The position numbers and the translations under genes are program-made. From an uncultured Mycoplasmataceae bacterium (GTDB lineage: Bacteria > Bacillota_I > Bacilli_A > Mycoplasmatales > Mycoplasmoidaceae), in assembly GCA_947176435.1 (NCBI GenBank), contig CAMWQH010000006.1, positions 1-12,350 on the forward strand: 12,350 nucleotides of DNA, given 5' to 3'. The notes beneath the pieces were generated by a model, which was not told the DNA's origin, did not search any database, and saw only the letters and a program-made list of their open reading frames with translations. This document shows positions 1-8,061 of the stretch, piece by piece. Within the stretch, counting starts at the first letter, position 1. Every line of letters begins with the position of its first letter.

Positions 1-11
1 TTTTTGTATTA

Positions 12-60
12 TATGTTTAAACATAAATTTACTTTAAAATTATTAAACTATGTTTAAATA
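12..60. repeat. Palindrome and direct repeat upstream of first surface-protein gene
   Basis: A perfect 14-bp palindrome, TATGTTTAAACATA, lies at 12-25. Its left 10 bases, TATGTTTAAA, recur at 49-58, giving a direct repeat spaced 37 bp apart. The second copy ends about 17 bp before the TATAAT box, so it covers the place of a -35 element. An operator is possible, but palindromes of this size also arise by chance in such AT-rich DNA. Confidence 0.4.
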
Positions 61-88
61 AAATTTATATTTTCCTATAATAAAGATA
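53..88 (+). promoter_or_regulatory. Promoter of the first surface-protein gene, apparently leaderless
   Basis: A perfect TATAAT sits at 76-81, with a weak -35 candidate TTTAAA at 53-58 (17-bp spacing). Transcription would start around 87-88, at or next to the A of the ATG at 88. There is no purine-rich Shine-Dalgarno stretch before that ATG, which fits a leaderless mRNA. The start point is inferred from spacing and was not measured. Confidence 0.55.
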
Positions 89-1380
89 TGAAAATCAGAA
101 AAATTATTTCTTTATTATCGCTTGGAACAATAGGTGTTGTTCCTTTATGCAATTTACCTACCAACAACACTCAAAAAACAATATTAAATTTAAACAATAA
201 TGCTTCAGCTGATAAATATTGTGGTGGACTTAAAGCTCCAGATTTAGAGAACAATGATTTTAGATTATTAAAAAAATACTTTGCACCAAATTATTCTTCT
301 TCTGCAAAAGAGTTTTTTCCTACAACAATTACCAAAGGTATTGGTTCATATTTTCCAAAATTATGAAAAACTTTAGATGACGGAAAATTACAATCAATTA
401 CATTTAAACAATTATTTATTAATGAATCAATTGCTAATAGTGTTATCAAATCTTTGCAAATAGGAAGTATTAATGAACCTGTTTTAGTAATTTCAGATGA
501 TGGTAAATCAATTACTGAAAATCATTTATCAAAGATAACTACTTTAAATTTTGCTTCGCTACTTGTTTCTAGTTCAGATTTAAATAATTCACCTGAACAA
601 CTTTTGGCTGCTCTTTTTATTAACCCATGACTTTATGATCTTTCATTAAGTTCTGATAGTGCAAACGCAGAACTAAAACCTTCATATGCTCTTGTAAATA
701 ATATTGAGTTACAAAACAACTCATTAACTTCTATTCCAACATCAACTTTTGATAATATTGGTTCAGGTTTAGAAGCATCAAGCACATTAACCATTTCTTT
801 GGATAGTAATAACTTGTCATATGTAGGCGCTGATCAATTTGGTTCTAATACAGCAATTAATTTAACTTTGTTATTCTCTAATAACAAATTAGATGTAAAC
901 ACAACAGTAGATGCTGTTAACAATAATTTTAATAACAAGTTTAAAGCTTTTAATTTTGTTAACGATACAACCATTAAATATAACTACTTTTCACCAATTG
1001 ATCCAACAAGCAATTATTTCTTATATGATTTAATTTATTCTGAATTTGATTCTCGCTATTTATGACCTTCAGAGTTAATAAACGACCAAGATATTTTTAA
1101 TAAAATAGCTTCTGAAATTGATGATTTAAATTTATATCCTGTACAATTAAAAGATTCTACTGATTTAAACAAAATTGTTACTATATCATCAAATGACTGA
1201 ACTGGAAGATTCAACATAACAATTCATTCTGGTGATATAGATGGTGCTAATACCTATACAGAAAATATTACTTTACATCAAAAGATTATTCCTCTAATGT
1301 TAGCTATATTAATGCTTGTGTGTGGTTCGGTTTTTATTTATGACAGAGTAAAAAAACTTGTTAAAGGTAGAAAAAAATAA
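88..1380 (+). CDS. Putative exported membrane protein with C-terminal anchor, unknown function
   Basis: The 430-residue frame is continuous from ATG to TAA when four in-frame TGA codons (364, 628, 1063, 1198) are read as Trp. The N-terminus has basic residues (KIRK) followed by a hydrophobic stretch to about residue 20, as in a signal peptide. Cys21 is preceded by Pro-Leu, so it does not make a good lipobox; a possible signal-peptidase site is Ala-Ser-Ala at 39-41. The middle is rich in Asn, Ser, Asp and Leu and has no motif I recognise. Residues about 400-418 form a hydrophobic helix followed by a strongly basic tail (KKLVKGRKK), so the bulk should face outward with the C-terminus inside. 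The start is supported by the TATAAT box just upstream and the signal-like N-terminus. A terminator follows directly. The function is unknown; a mycoplasma surface protein is the natural guess. Confidence 0.8.
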
Positions 1381-1385
1381 TTAAT

Positions 1386-1413
1386 AAAATCCTAATCAAA
1401 TTAGGATTTTTTT
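1386..1413 (+). terminator. Rho-independent terminator after the first surface-protein gene
   Basis: Arms AAAATCCTAA (1386-1395) and TTAGGATTTT (1401-1410) pair perfectly, with one more T-A pair possible inside the loop. A T-run reaches 1413. The hairpin begins five bases after the stop codon, so the two plus-strand genes are probably transcribed separately. Confidence 0.85.
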
Positions 1414-1439
1414 GTTTAATAAATATTCCTATTTAATGT

Positions 1440-1470
1440 TATAAATAAAATATATATAAATTAAAGAGAG
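1440..1470 (+). promoter_or_regulatory. Probable promoter and ribosome binding site of the second surface-protein gene
   Basis: Because a terminator closes the upstream gene, a promoter is expected here. Candidate -10 boxes are TATAAA (1440-1445) and TATATA (1451-1456); no convincing -35 is visible. AAAGAGAG at 1463-1470, three bases before the ATG at 1474, is a partial Shine-Dalgarno sequence and supports that start. Confidence 0.4.
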
Positions 1471-1473
1471 AAA

Positions 1474-3009
1474 ATGTCTAAAAAAACAAAAAAAACATAT
1501 TCTGAAGACAAGAAGAATAAGAAAAGAAAAGCCTTATTTATCTTCTTACCATTCTTTTAATTCGGAACTGCTGTTGCAACAGTTGGTGGTTTATATGCTG
1601 CCGGATTGTTCACAAGAACAAAACTTAACGTTGAAACAATTGCTTCAAAATTACAAAATTATGTTTCAGCTTCTAAAGTTTTAAAAGGCCAAACATCAGT
1701 TGATGCTGGTTTCCAAGGTAAAGCGTTTTATATTGATCAACAATTTGTAAATGCTCCAACTATTGATGAAGTTATTTCACTTTTATTGAGCGATGCAAAT
1801 TTTGAAACTGAATTACAAGATAACGAAAAACAATTCATTAACAACATCGAAATTACAGAAGACACCCCAGTTGCTGGTGAAAATGACTTCTATGAATGAA
1901 CAGTTAGTGCAATTAAACATTCACGTGGATTCGAAGGTTCTTTTAAATTCTTGTTCTACACATCTCAATCTGAATTAAAAGATTTAGCACCTGATATTAC
2001 AAAAGCTGATATCAACTTCTCTGATGATATTATTAACAAATATCAATCAGTAACAGGTATTGAATTATCAGAAAAATTATCTGCTGATAATACTGCATTG
2101 AACACTCGTCAAACTAAATTAATGTACGAATCAACTAAAGAAGATGGTACATCTGAATGACTTGATTGAAAATGAGATGATTCAACAAACCCATGAGGTA
2201 CAAACAATACAACTAACAAGTTTGGTGTTAAAGCAAACGCTGAAGATGCTTCAACTAACCAAGATGAATCATTAAAATTATGAGACAAGACTGCTGATTC
2301 ATATGCTCACTTGAGAATTGTTCCTATTGAAAATAGTAACTACTATAATGCATATGATCCTGCTAACGCAAACACATACAAGGATATTAGTGTTAAATTA
2401 TATAGACCAGAAATTAGTGATGGTCCTACATGATTAGCAGACAAAGCTGTTTGATCTACAGGAAATAACAACAAATTCTATATTACTCCAGACAACATTT
2501 CAGTAGAATCAAGAATTGTTGAATTATTCAATGATAGAGAATGATTTGTTAATAAGTTAGATGATCAAACTGCAAATAACGGTTATGATTGATCTGACAC
2601 TTGAGGAATTAAGTTAGAAGATGGTTCATCTACTGAAACTTCTATGAGACAATGAATTCTTGAATTATCAGGAAACCCATTCTTCAACACACAAATGAGC
2701 AATAAAGCTGATGCTGCATCTGCTGGTTATGAATTTATAACTCATACAAGAGAAAAAGTTGATTTAAGTACAACTACATTAAAAGATCTAAACATTAGTG
2801 GTATGTTATACACTGACTTAAGTGTTGACCCATTCGCTATGGACAACTTCAAACTTGTTGCTAAACAAGTAATGGGTGACGAATACAGCAAGTTCATCTG
2901 AAGTGATATAACAATTAAATTTGAGGCTGGAAAAGTTATATTCACTGGTACTCAAAGCGGTATCTACTCAACTACTCCATTAACAATCACTTATACTTTA
3001 ATTCAATAA
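1474..3009 (+). pseudogene. Membrane-anchored surface protein gene interrupted by one in-frame TAA
   Basis: From ATG 1474 the frame runs 511 codons to the TAA at 3007-3009, broken only by a TAA at 1558-1560 (codon 29). Thirteen TGA codons serve as Trp. The N-terminus is very basic (two short Lys runs), then residues about 20-46 form a hydrophobic segment holding the stop: ALFIFLPFF, stop, FGTAVATVGGLYAAGLF. A single base change, for example TTA (Leu) to TAA, explains the break; an indel does not, because the same frame continues for 482 codons. The rest is a large hydrophilic domain rich in Asn, Asp, Ser and Trp, with Trp clustered at 229, 232, 234 and 241. No family is recognised. Restart at TTG 1606 lacks a Shine-Dalgarno and would lose the anchor; the next in-frame ATG is at about 2122. 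It is likely inactive if the base is correct. A sequence error or readthrough remains possible. Confidence 0.7.
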
Positions 3010-3031
3010 TATTGAATTATTAGTAAAAAAT

Positions 3032-3064
3032 AAAACACTGGATTGATTACCCAGTGTTTTTTTA
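3032..3064 (+). terminator. Rho-independent terminator after the second surface-protein gene
   Basis: Arms AAAACACTGG (3032-3041) and CCAGTGTTTT (3051-3060) pair over 10 bp around a 9-base loop, followed by T-run to 3064. It lies 22 bases after the stop codon. The A-run on the left means it could also act weakly on minus-strand transcripts that pass the upstream hairpin. Confidence 0.85.
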
Positions 3065-3096
3065 TTTTACTTTTTTTTAAATTCTTTACGCAATAT

Positions 3097-3129
3097 AAAA
3101 AAAGCACCAGGTTTAGCCTAGTGCTTTTT
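3097..3129 (-). terminator. Rho-independent terminator closing the rpoB-to-tRNA run
   Basis: Arms at 3099-3111 and 3117-3129 pair over 13 positions with one mismatch around a 5-base loop. On the minus strand the hairpin is followed by a T-run (complement of the A-run 3097-3103). It lies just beyond the 3' end of tRNA-Ala, so it should end the long minus-strand transcript. The T-run on the other side makes it potentially bidirectional. Confidence 0.8.
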
Positions 3130-3132
3130 ACA

Positions 3133-3208
3133 TGGTGGAGAGTAAGGGACTCAAACCCTCAACCTTCTGAGTGCAAATCAGATGCTCTATCAATTGCGCT
3201 AACTCCCC
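3133..3208 (-). tRNA. tRNA-Ala (anticodon UGC)
   Basis: Read on the minus strand this folds into a complete 76-nt cloverleaf with encoded CCA. The acceptor stem GGGGAGT/ACTCTCC contains the G3-U70 pair that marks alanine tRNAs, and the discriminator is A73. The anticodon stem TCTGA/TCAGA holds the loop TTTGCAC, anticodon TGC. Oddities: position 19 is A and position 56 is T, replacing the near-universal G19-C56 pair by A19-U56; positions 15 and 48 are A and T; and D-stem pair 12-23 is a G-A mismatch. It follows tRNA-Ile by 39 bases and is followed by the terminator. UGC alone can read all four Ala codons if U34 is unmodified, as is common in mycoplasmas. Confidence 0.93.
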
Positions 3209-3216
3209 ATCGGGAT

Positions 3217-3235
3217 GGATGTGCTATGCACATCC
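3217..3235. other. Stem-loop in the spacer between the two tRNA genes
   Basis: GGATGTGC (3217-3224) and GCACATCC (3228-3235) form a perfect 8-bp stem with a 3-base loop inside the 39-bp spacer. No T-run follows on either strand, so it is not a normal terminator. It is notably GC-rich for this genome and may be a processing or stability element of the tRNA precursor. Confidence 0.5.
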
Positions 3236-3247
3236 GGTTTATTTTAA

Positions 3248-3324
3248 TGGTGGGAGCAAATGGATTCGAACCAGCGACCTCACCCTTATCAGGGGTGTGC
3301 TCTAACCAACTGAGCTATACTCCC
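3248..3324 (-). tRNA. tRNA-Ile (anticodon GAU)
   Basis: On the minus strand this is a 77-nt cloverleaf with encoded CCA. Acceptor stem GGGAGTA/TGCTCCC pairs fully (one G-U), discriminator A73. The anticodon stem CACCC/GGGTG carries loop CTGATAA, anticodon GAT. D and T loops have normal GG and TTCGAAT signatures. The T stem GCTGG/CCATT has a C-U mismatch at 50-64 and a G-U at 49-65. Its 5' end lies only 16 bases after the rpsI stop codon, so RNase P cleavage would cut the shared transcript almost at the end of rpsI. Confidence 0.95.
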
Positions 3325-3340
3325 AAAAACGAAAAAGAAA

Positions 3341-3733
3341 TTAACGTTTTGTAAATTGTGGACTTCTACGTGCACCGTATTTACCGTATTTCTTACGTTC
3401 TTTAGCACGAGAGTCACGTGTCATCATTTTCTTTTTCTTTAATGCTGTTTTAGATTCAGCATTTGCTTCAACTAAAGCACGAGCAATACCTAATCTAATG
3501 GCACCCGCTTGACCATTGAAACCACCACCTGAAACTTTAACATTGATATCAAATTCTTTAGTAGTGTTAGTAATTTCTAATGGTTGTTTCATATCCTTAA
3601 TTACTAATGCATTAGGAAAGTATTCTTCTGGAGTTTTTGAGTTAATCAAAATCTTACCAGTACCAGGTGTTAATATTACCTTAGCAACAGAAGTCTTTCT
3701 TCTACCTAATCCTTTGTATGAAACTTTTTCCAT
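3341..3733 (-). CDS. rpsI: 30S ribosomal protein S9
   Basis: This 130-residue protein has the usual S9 length and layout. Early comes GLGRRKTSVAKV (about residues 8-19), then the conserved Gly-rich stretch GGGFNGQAGAIRLGIARAL in the middle, and a basic C-terminal tail ending KYGARRSPQFTKR. In the family the tail reaches into the 30S P site and its last Arg touches the P-site tRNA; that residue is present. The ATG at 3731-3733 overlaps the rplM stop by one base (TAATG), and AAAGG (complement of 3743-3747) serves as ribosome binding site within the end of rplM. The rplM-rpsI pair is the usual bacterial order. Translational coupling to rplM is likely. Two tRNA genes follow closely with no terminator between. 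Confidence 0.97.
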   Translation of the reverse strand: MEKVSYKGLGRRKTSVAKVILTPGTGKILINSKTPEEYFPNALVIKDMKQPLEITNTTKEFDINVKVSGGGFNGQAGAIRLGIARALVEANAESKTALKKKKMMTRDSRAKERKKYGKYGARRSPQFTKR

Positions 3734-4182
3734 TATTTTTTACCTTTCAAATCTAATTTTATTGGTTTTTGTGCTTCGTGAGCAATACCCATATCAGGAT
3801 ATACAGTTAATTTAGAAAGAATTTGTTTAGCTAAACGATTTTTAGGAAGCATTCCTTTAACTGCAGTTGTAATTAATTCAACTGAGTATTCTTCGATCAT
3901 TTGCTTACCAGTTCTTGTTCTTAATCCACCAATATATTGTGAATGAGTGTATCATTTTTCTTTTTGTGCTTTGTTTCCAGTAAGAACAACCTTGCTTGCG
4001 TTTCTTACAATAACGTAGTCTCCGCAATCAACATTAGGTGTAAAGTTTGGCTTGTTTTTACCACGCAAAATGTTTGCGACTTCAACAGATAACTTGCCCA
4101 AAACAACACCAGTAGCGTCGATTTCGAATCACTTACGTGCTGATTTTGCTTGTTCTTTTTTTAACATTGTTGTTTTTTGCAT
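3733..4182 (-). CDS. rplM: 50S ribosomal protein L13
   Basis: The frame gives 149 residues when two TGA codons are read as Trp (KWFEIDA near residue 22 and KWYTHS about 80). L13 hallmarks are visible: RKWFEIDATGVVLGKLS at the N-terminal side, the central VDCGDYVIVRNASKVVLTGNK, then the KWYTHSQY segment and AVKGMLPKNRLAKQ. The protein is an early-assembling large-subunit component that binds 23S rRNA. ATG 4182 is chosen over the in-frame ATG 4167 because AAGGAGA (complement of 4189-4195) stands six bases before it. It follows rpoC by 39 bases, and its stop overlaps the rpsI start by one base. A TATAAT box in the rpoC-rplM gap may give this gene its own promoter besides readthrough from rpoBC. 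Confidence 0.95.
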
Positions 4183-4188
4183 CACCTA

Positions 4189-4217
4189 TCTCCTTAAATG
4201 AAGTATCTTAAATTATA
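4189..4217 (-). promoter_or_regulatory. Possible internal promoter and strong ribosome binding site before rplM
   Basis: On the minus strand a perfect TATAAT (complement of 4212-4217) begins four bases after the rpoC stop. Transcription would start near 4205, leaving a leader of about 20 bases that contains AAGGAGA (complement of 4189-4195). No good -35 is seen, but mycoplasma promoters often rely mainly on the -10 box. TATAAT can also occur by chance in such AT-rich DNA. Confidence 0.4.
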
Positions 4218-4221
4218 TTAT

Positions 4222-7200
4222 TTAATATTCTTTTTTATACATTTTTTGTCCGTCAGCCATCATTTCTTCTTTGTTAGCTAATCCACTACCAGCTGGAATC
4301 AAGTTTCCAAGCATTACATTTTCTTTTAAACCATGTAATGAATCGATTTGACTTCTTGCTGAAGCGTCAATCAAGATTTTCTTTGTATCTTGGAATGAAG
4401 CAGCTGATAAGAATGAATCAACTTTTGATGGAACGATTTCAAGACCAAAAATCAAGTTTGATGCAGTAATTGGAGTTTGACCATTACTAATCAATTCAAT
4501 GTTAGCTTGAGTGAATGTGTTAATGTCAATAACTTGACCAATGAAGAAGTTAGAATCTCCACGGTTAAGAACTTTAACTTTGTTAGTCATTTGACGTAAG
4601 ATAATTTCTACATATTTATCAGAAATTTCAATACCTTGAATACGGTAAACTTTTTGAACTTCTTTTAACATGTAGTCACGAGCAGCTGCAATACCTGCAA
4701 CTTGTAATAATTCGTTAATGTCAATTGAACCATCAGTAATCTTATCACCGGGTTTAACTGTATCACCAACTTTAACTCTAAAGATAGAGTTAAATGGAAC
4801 AACATAAGTTTCAGAATCATTAATGATTGTGTTCTTAATTGTTACTTGATAACCATCATCAGTTAACTTAATTTCATCAACTTTACCATTGATGTGGCTG
4901 ATTGTAGCTTTTTCTCATTCCTTTGGAGGAATCATATCAAAGATTTGTTTTAAACGTTCAAAACCTTGAGCGATGTTACCTTCACCAGCAGCACCACCTG
5001 TATGGAATGTTCTCATGGTTAATTGTGTACCAGGTTCACCGATTGATTGAGCAGCAATTACACCGATTGCTGTGTTAATAGTAATTGGTTGATTAGTTGT
5101 TAAGTCATTACCAAAACATTTTTGACAAACACCGTTTTTGCATTTACAATGCATTACTGAACGAATTTCAACTTGCTTAATACCTAGAGATTCAATTTTT
5201 TCAGCCATAGCTGAAGAAATAATTTCGTTTCTACGAACTAATACTTCATTTGTCTTTGGATCATAGATATCACTCATTGCAAATCTATTTGCAATACGAC
5301 TAGCTAAAGATTCAATAACTGATTGGTCTTTAGTATCTCTAATTGCTTCAACAACTAAACCTTTAGTTGTACCACAATCTTCTTCAGTAATTGTGATTTC
5401 TTGAACGGCATCAACTAACTTACGAGTCATATAACCTGACTTAGATGTTTTCATTGCAGTATCTGCCATACCCTTACGAGCACCGTATGAAGAGTTGAAA
5501 TATTCTGAAATACTTAATCCTTCCAAGAATGAGTGTTTAATAGGAACTTCGATTGTATCACGAATTGTACGGTTTTTATTCTTTTGGTCATAGTTAAATG
5601 ATTTTGACATTAAACCACGCATACCTAATAATTGGGTAAATTGTGAAACGTTACCACGAGCACCAGAGTCTGCCATAATAACAACAGAATTTCTAGCATT
5701 TGAAGGATCTTTCATAATTCCTTCAACGTCTTTTGTAACTTTGTCTTTAACACCGTTTCATAAACCAATAACTTTTTTATAACGTTCATCATCAGTTAAT
5801 AAACCTTTTTGGAATTGGTATTTTAAACGAGTTACTTGCTTTTCAGCATCACCGAAGTATTGACCTTTATTCTTATAAATAGGTAAATCAAATGCAGATA
5901 CAGTAGCAGCAGAAATAGTTGAGTATTTAAAACCATTTGCTTTAACTTTATCCATTGTTTTAGCAACAACTTCTACAGGATAGTTGTTGTGTAAGTATGT
6001 AATGTTCTTTTGTAATGTTTTCTTTGTAAATGGTTTCTTAGGAGTTCAGTTAGTAATAACTTGTCTTACATCATTTCCGGATTCAATGACATCTTCATTA
6101 TCAAATGAACCCATACCAGCAGGTACGTTAACGTACATTGCATCTTCTGGGAATGCTAAGTTGAAAATAATCTTACCGATTGTTGTAATTAAGATACCTT
6201 TTTTAGGTCATTTTTTAGATGGGAATGCAGAAGTACTAATACCAATAATAGCATGAGGAGAAACTTTCTTTAATTCATAAGATTTAATAGCTTCATCAAT
6301 TGAAGAGAAGATAACACCTTCACCATTTTCATCTTTAAATTCTTGTGATAGGTAGTAAGTACCTAAAATCATATCTTGAGTAGGCACGATAATAGGTTTA
6401 CCATCCTTAGGACCTAAAATATGTCATGAAGCCAATAATGTTTCACGTGCTTCTTGAACTGCTTCTTTTGATAAAGGAACATGAACGGCCATTTGGTCAC
6501 CGTCGAAATCTGCGTTAAATGCAGTTGTAACTAATGGGTGCAATCTAATTGCCTTACCATCAATCATCTTAGGTTCAAAAGCTTGAATACCTAATCTATG
6601 AAGTGTAGGTGCACGGTTTAATAAGATTGGACGTTGCTTAATAACTTTTTGAACAACTGGTCAAATGATATTTTCTTGCTTTAAGATCATTCTTTCAGCA
6701 GATTTAATATTTGAAGCAATTGGCTTAATTTCATTACCAAAGTCATCATATTTTTTAATCAATTCATGAATAATGAATGGTTTGAATAAACTTAAAATCA
6801 TTGTTGAAGGAATACCTGCTTCATACATTTTTAATTCAGGACCAACAACGATAACACTACGACCAGAATAATCAACACGTTTACCTAATAAGTTTTGTCT
6901 AAATAAACCTTGTTTACCTTTTAAATGGTCTGATAATGATTTCAATGGACGTTTATCTTTTGCCATTGTATGTTTATTTCTTGCAGCATTATCAAATAGT
7001 GCATCAACTGCTTCTTGTAACATACGTTTTTCGTTGTTAAGAATAATAGTTGGAGCATTTAATTCAATAATTCTACGTAAACGATCATTACGGATGATTA
7101 TTTTACGATAGAAATTGTTGATATCACTTGTAGTGAATTTACCACCTTCTAATTGAATAATTGGACGAGTGTCAGGAGGAGTAACAGGTACAACTGTTAA

Positions 7201-8043
7201 AATCATTCATTCAGGTTTGTTGTTTGAATCAATGAATCAGTTGATTACTTCTAATCTACGCATTAATTTTCTAAAACGAACATTAGTTGTTTCGTAACGT
7301 CCTAATTCTTTTTCAATGCGTTTCTTTTCGTTTTGTAAATCAATATTCTTAAGCAATTCTTGAATTGCTTCAGCACCAATACCAAATCTAATTCCAGTGT
7401 GTCTATGAATTAAGTTGAAAACGTCTTCAATAGAAAAAGGTAATGAATTATCTTTTAAACTGTTGTAGTAACTTTCAGCTCTAATTGCATCAGCAGATTT
7501 TGGATCTAATTTTTCTTTAATTTGGCTTAATACTGTACGTAATTTACCACGGTTGATCTTACTTGTTTTTTGATCGTTTAAGTCAATTACTTCTTTAACT
7601 TTGAAAACTTTAGAGTTTCCAGCATCAAGAATGATGTAATTTACAAAGTAAATGATTTGTTCAATTTCTTTGTAGGGAATATCTAATAATAAAGAAATTT
7701 TAGAAGGGTTTGGAGATTCTTTTGCAAATCAAATATGAGCTACTGGAGCAGCAAGCTTAATGTGACCCATACGTTCTCTACGAACGATAGATTCGATGAT
7801 TTCAACACCACATTTTTCACACTTCTTTCCACGATACTTAACCTTTTTATATTTTCCACAAGCACATTCATAGTCTTTAACGGGACCAAAAATAGCTTCG
7901 TCGAATAAACCTTCAGGTTCAGGTTTTAAAGTTTTATAGTTAATTGTTTCAGACTTCTTAACTTCTCCATGAGATCAACTAAGAATTTGTTCAGGTGAAG
8001 CAATCGATAATTGTAATGATTTAATTTTTGATGAATTTGACAT
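4222..8043 (-). CDS. rpoC: DNA-directed RNA polymerase subunit beta'
   Basis: The 1273-residue frame is unbroken when at least ten TGA codons are read as Trp. An N-terminal zinc ribbon uses C60, C62, C75 and C78. The bridge to the active site follows, with LLGKRVDYSGRSVIVVGP at about 386-402, and the catalytic loop NADFDGDQMAVH is at 510-521; Asp512, Asp514 and Asp516 would hold the catalytic magnesium. The second zinc site is C890, C966, C973 and C976 (in the segment HCKCKNGVCQKCFG). The bridge-helix/trigger-loop signature QSIGEPGTQLTMRTFHTGG starts near 999. The start ATG has an excellent AGGAGGG (complement of 8053-8059) and lies 18 bases after the rpoB stop, so both subunits are translated from one mRNA. 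The size is a little above the roughly 1200 residues of Bacillus and fits mycoplasmas. No frameshift or missing catalytic residue is seen. Confidence 0.98.
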
Positions 8044-8061
8044 AATTTTTTACCCTCCTAA

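Noticed and set aside
88..160. Lipoprotein signal with Cys21 in the first surface protein
   Set aside because: The residues before Cys21 are Val-Pro-Leu, with no small residue at -1, so the lipobox is poor.
1606..1899. Separate small gene starting at TTG 1606
   Set aside because: It is an in-frame piece of the interrupted gene 1474-3009, bounded by a nonsense TAA and a TGA-Trp codon, with no ribosome binding site.
1793..2945. Overlapping small frames at 1793-1978 (plus) and 2742-2945 (minus)
   Set aside because: Both are out-of-frame shadows of the interrupted surface-protein gene.
3043..3354. Open frame of 103 codons on the plus strand
   Set aside because: It runs through the second terminator, the minus-strand terminator and antisense across both tRNA genes, with no ribosome binding site.
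3516..3815. Plus-strand open frame with hydrophobic protein
   Set aside because: It lies antisense to rpsI and rplM, which are certain; hydrophobic antisense frames are common in such genes.
5984..6256. Plus-strand open frame with membrane-like N-terminus
   Set aside because: It is fully antisense to rpoC, whose frame is intact and conserved here.
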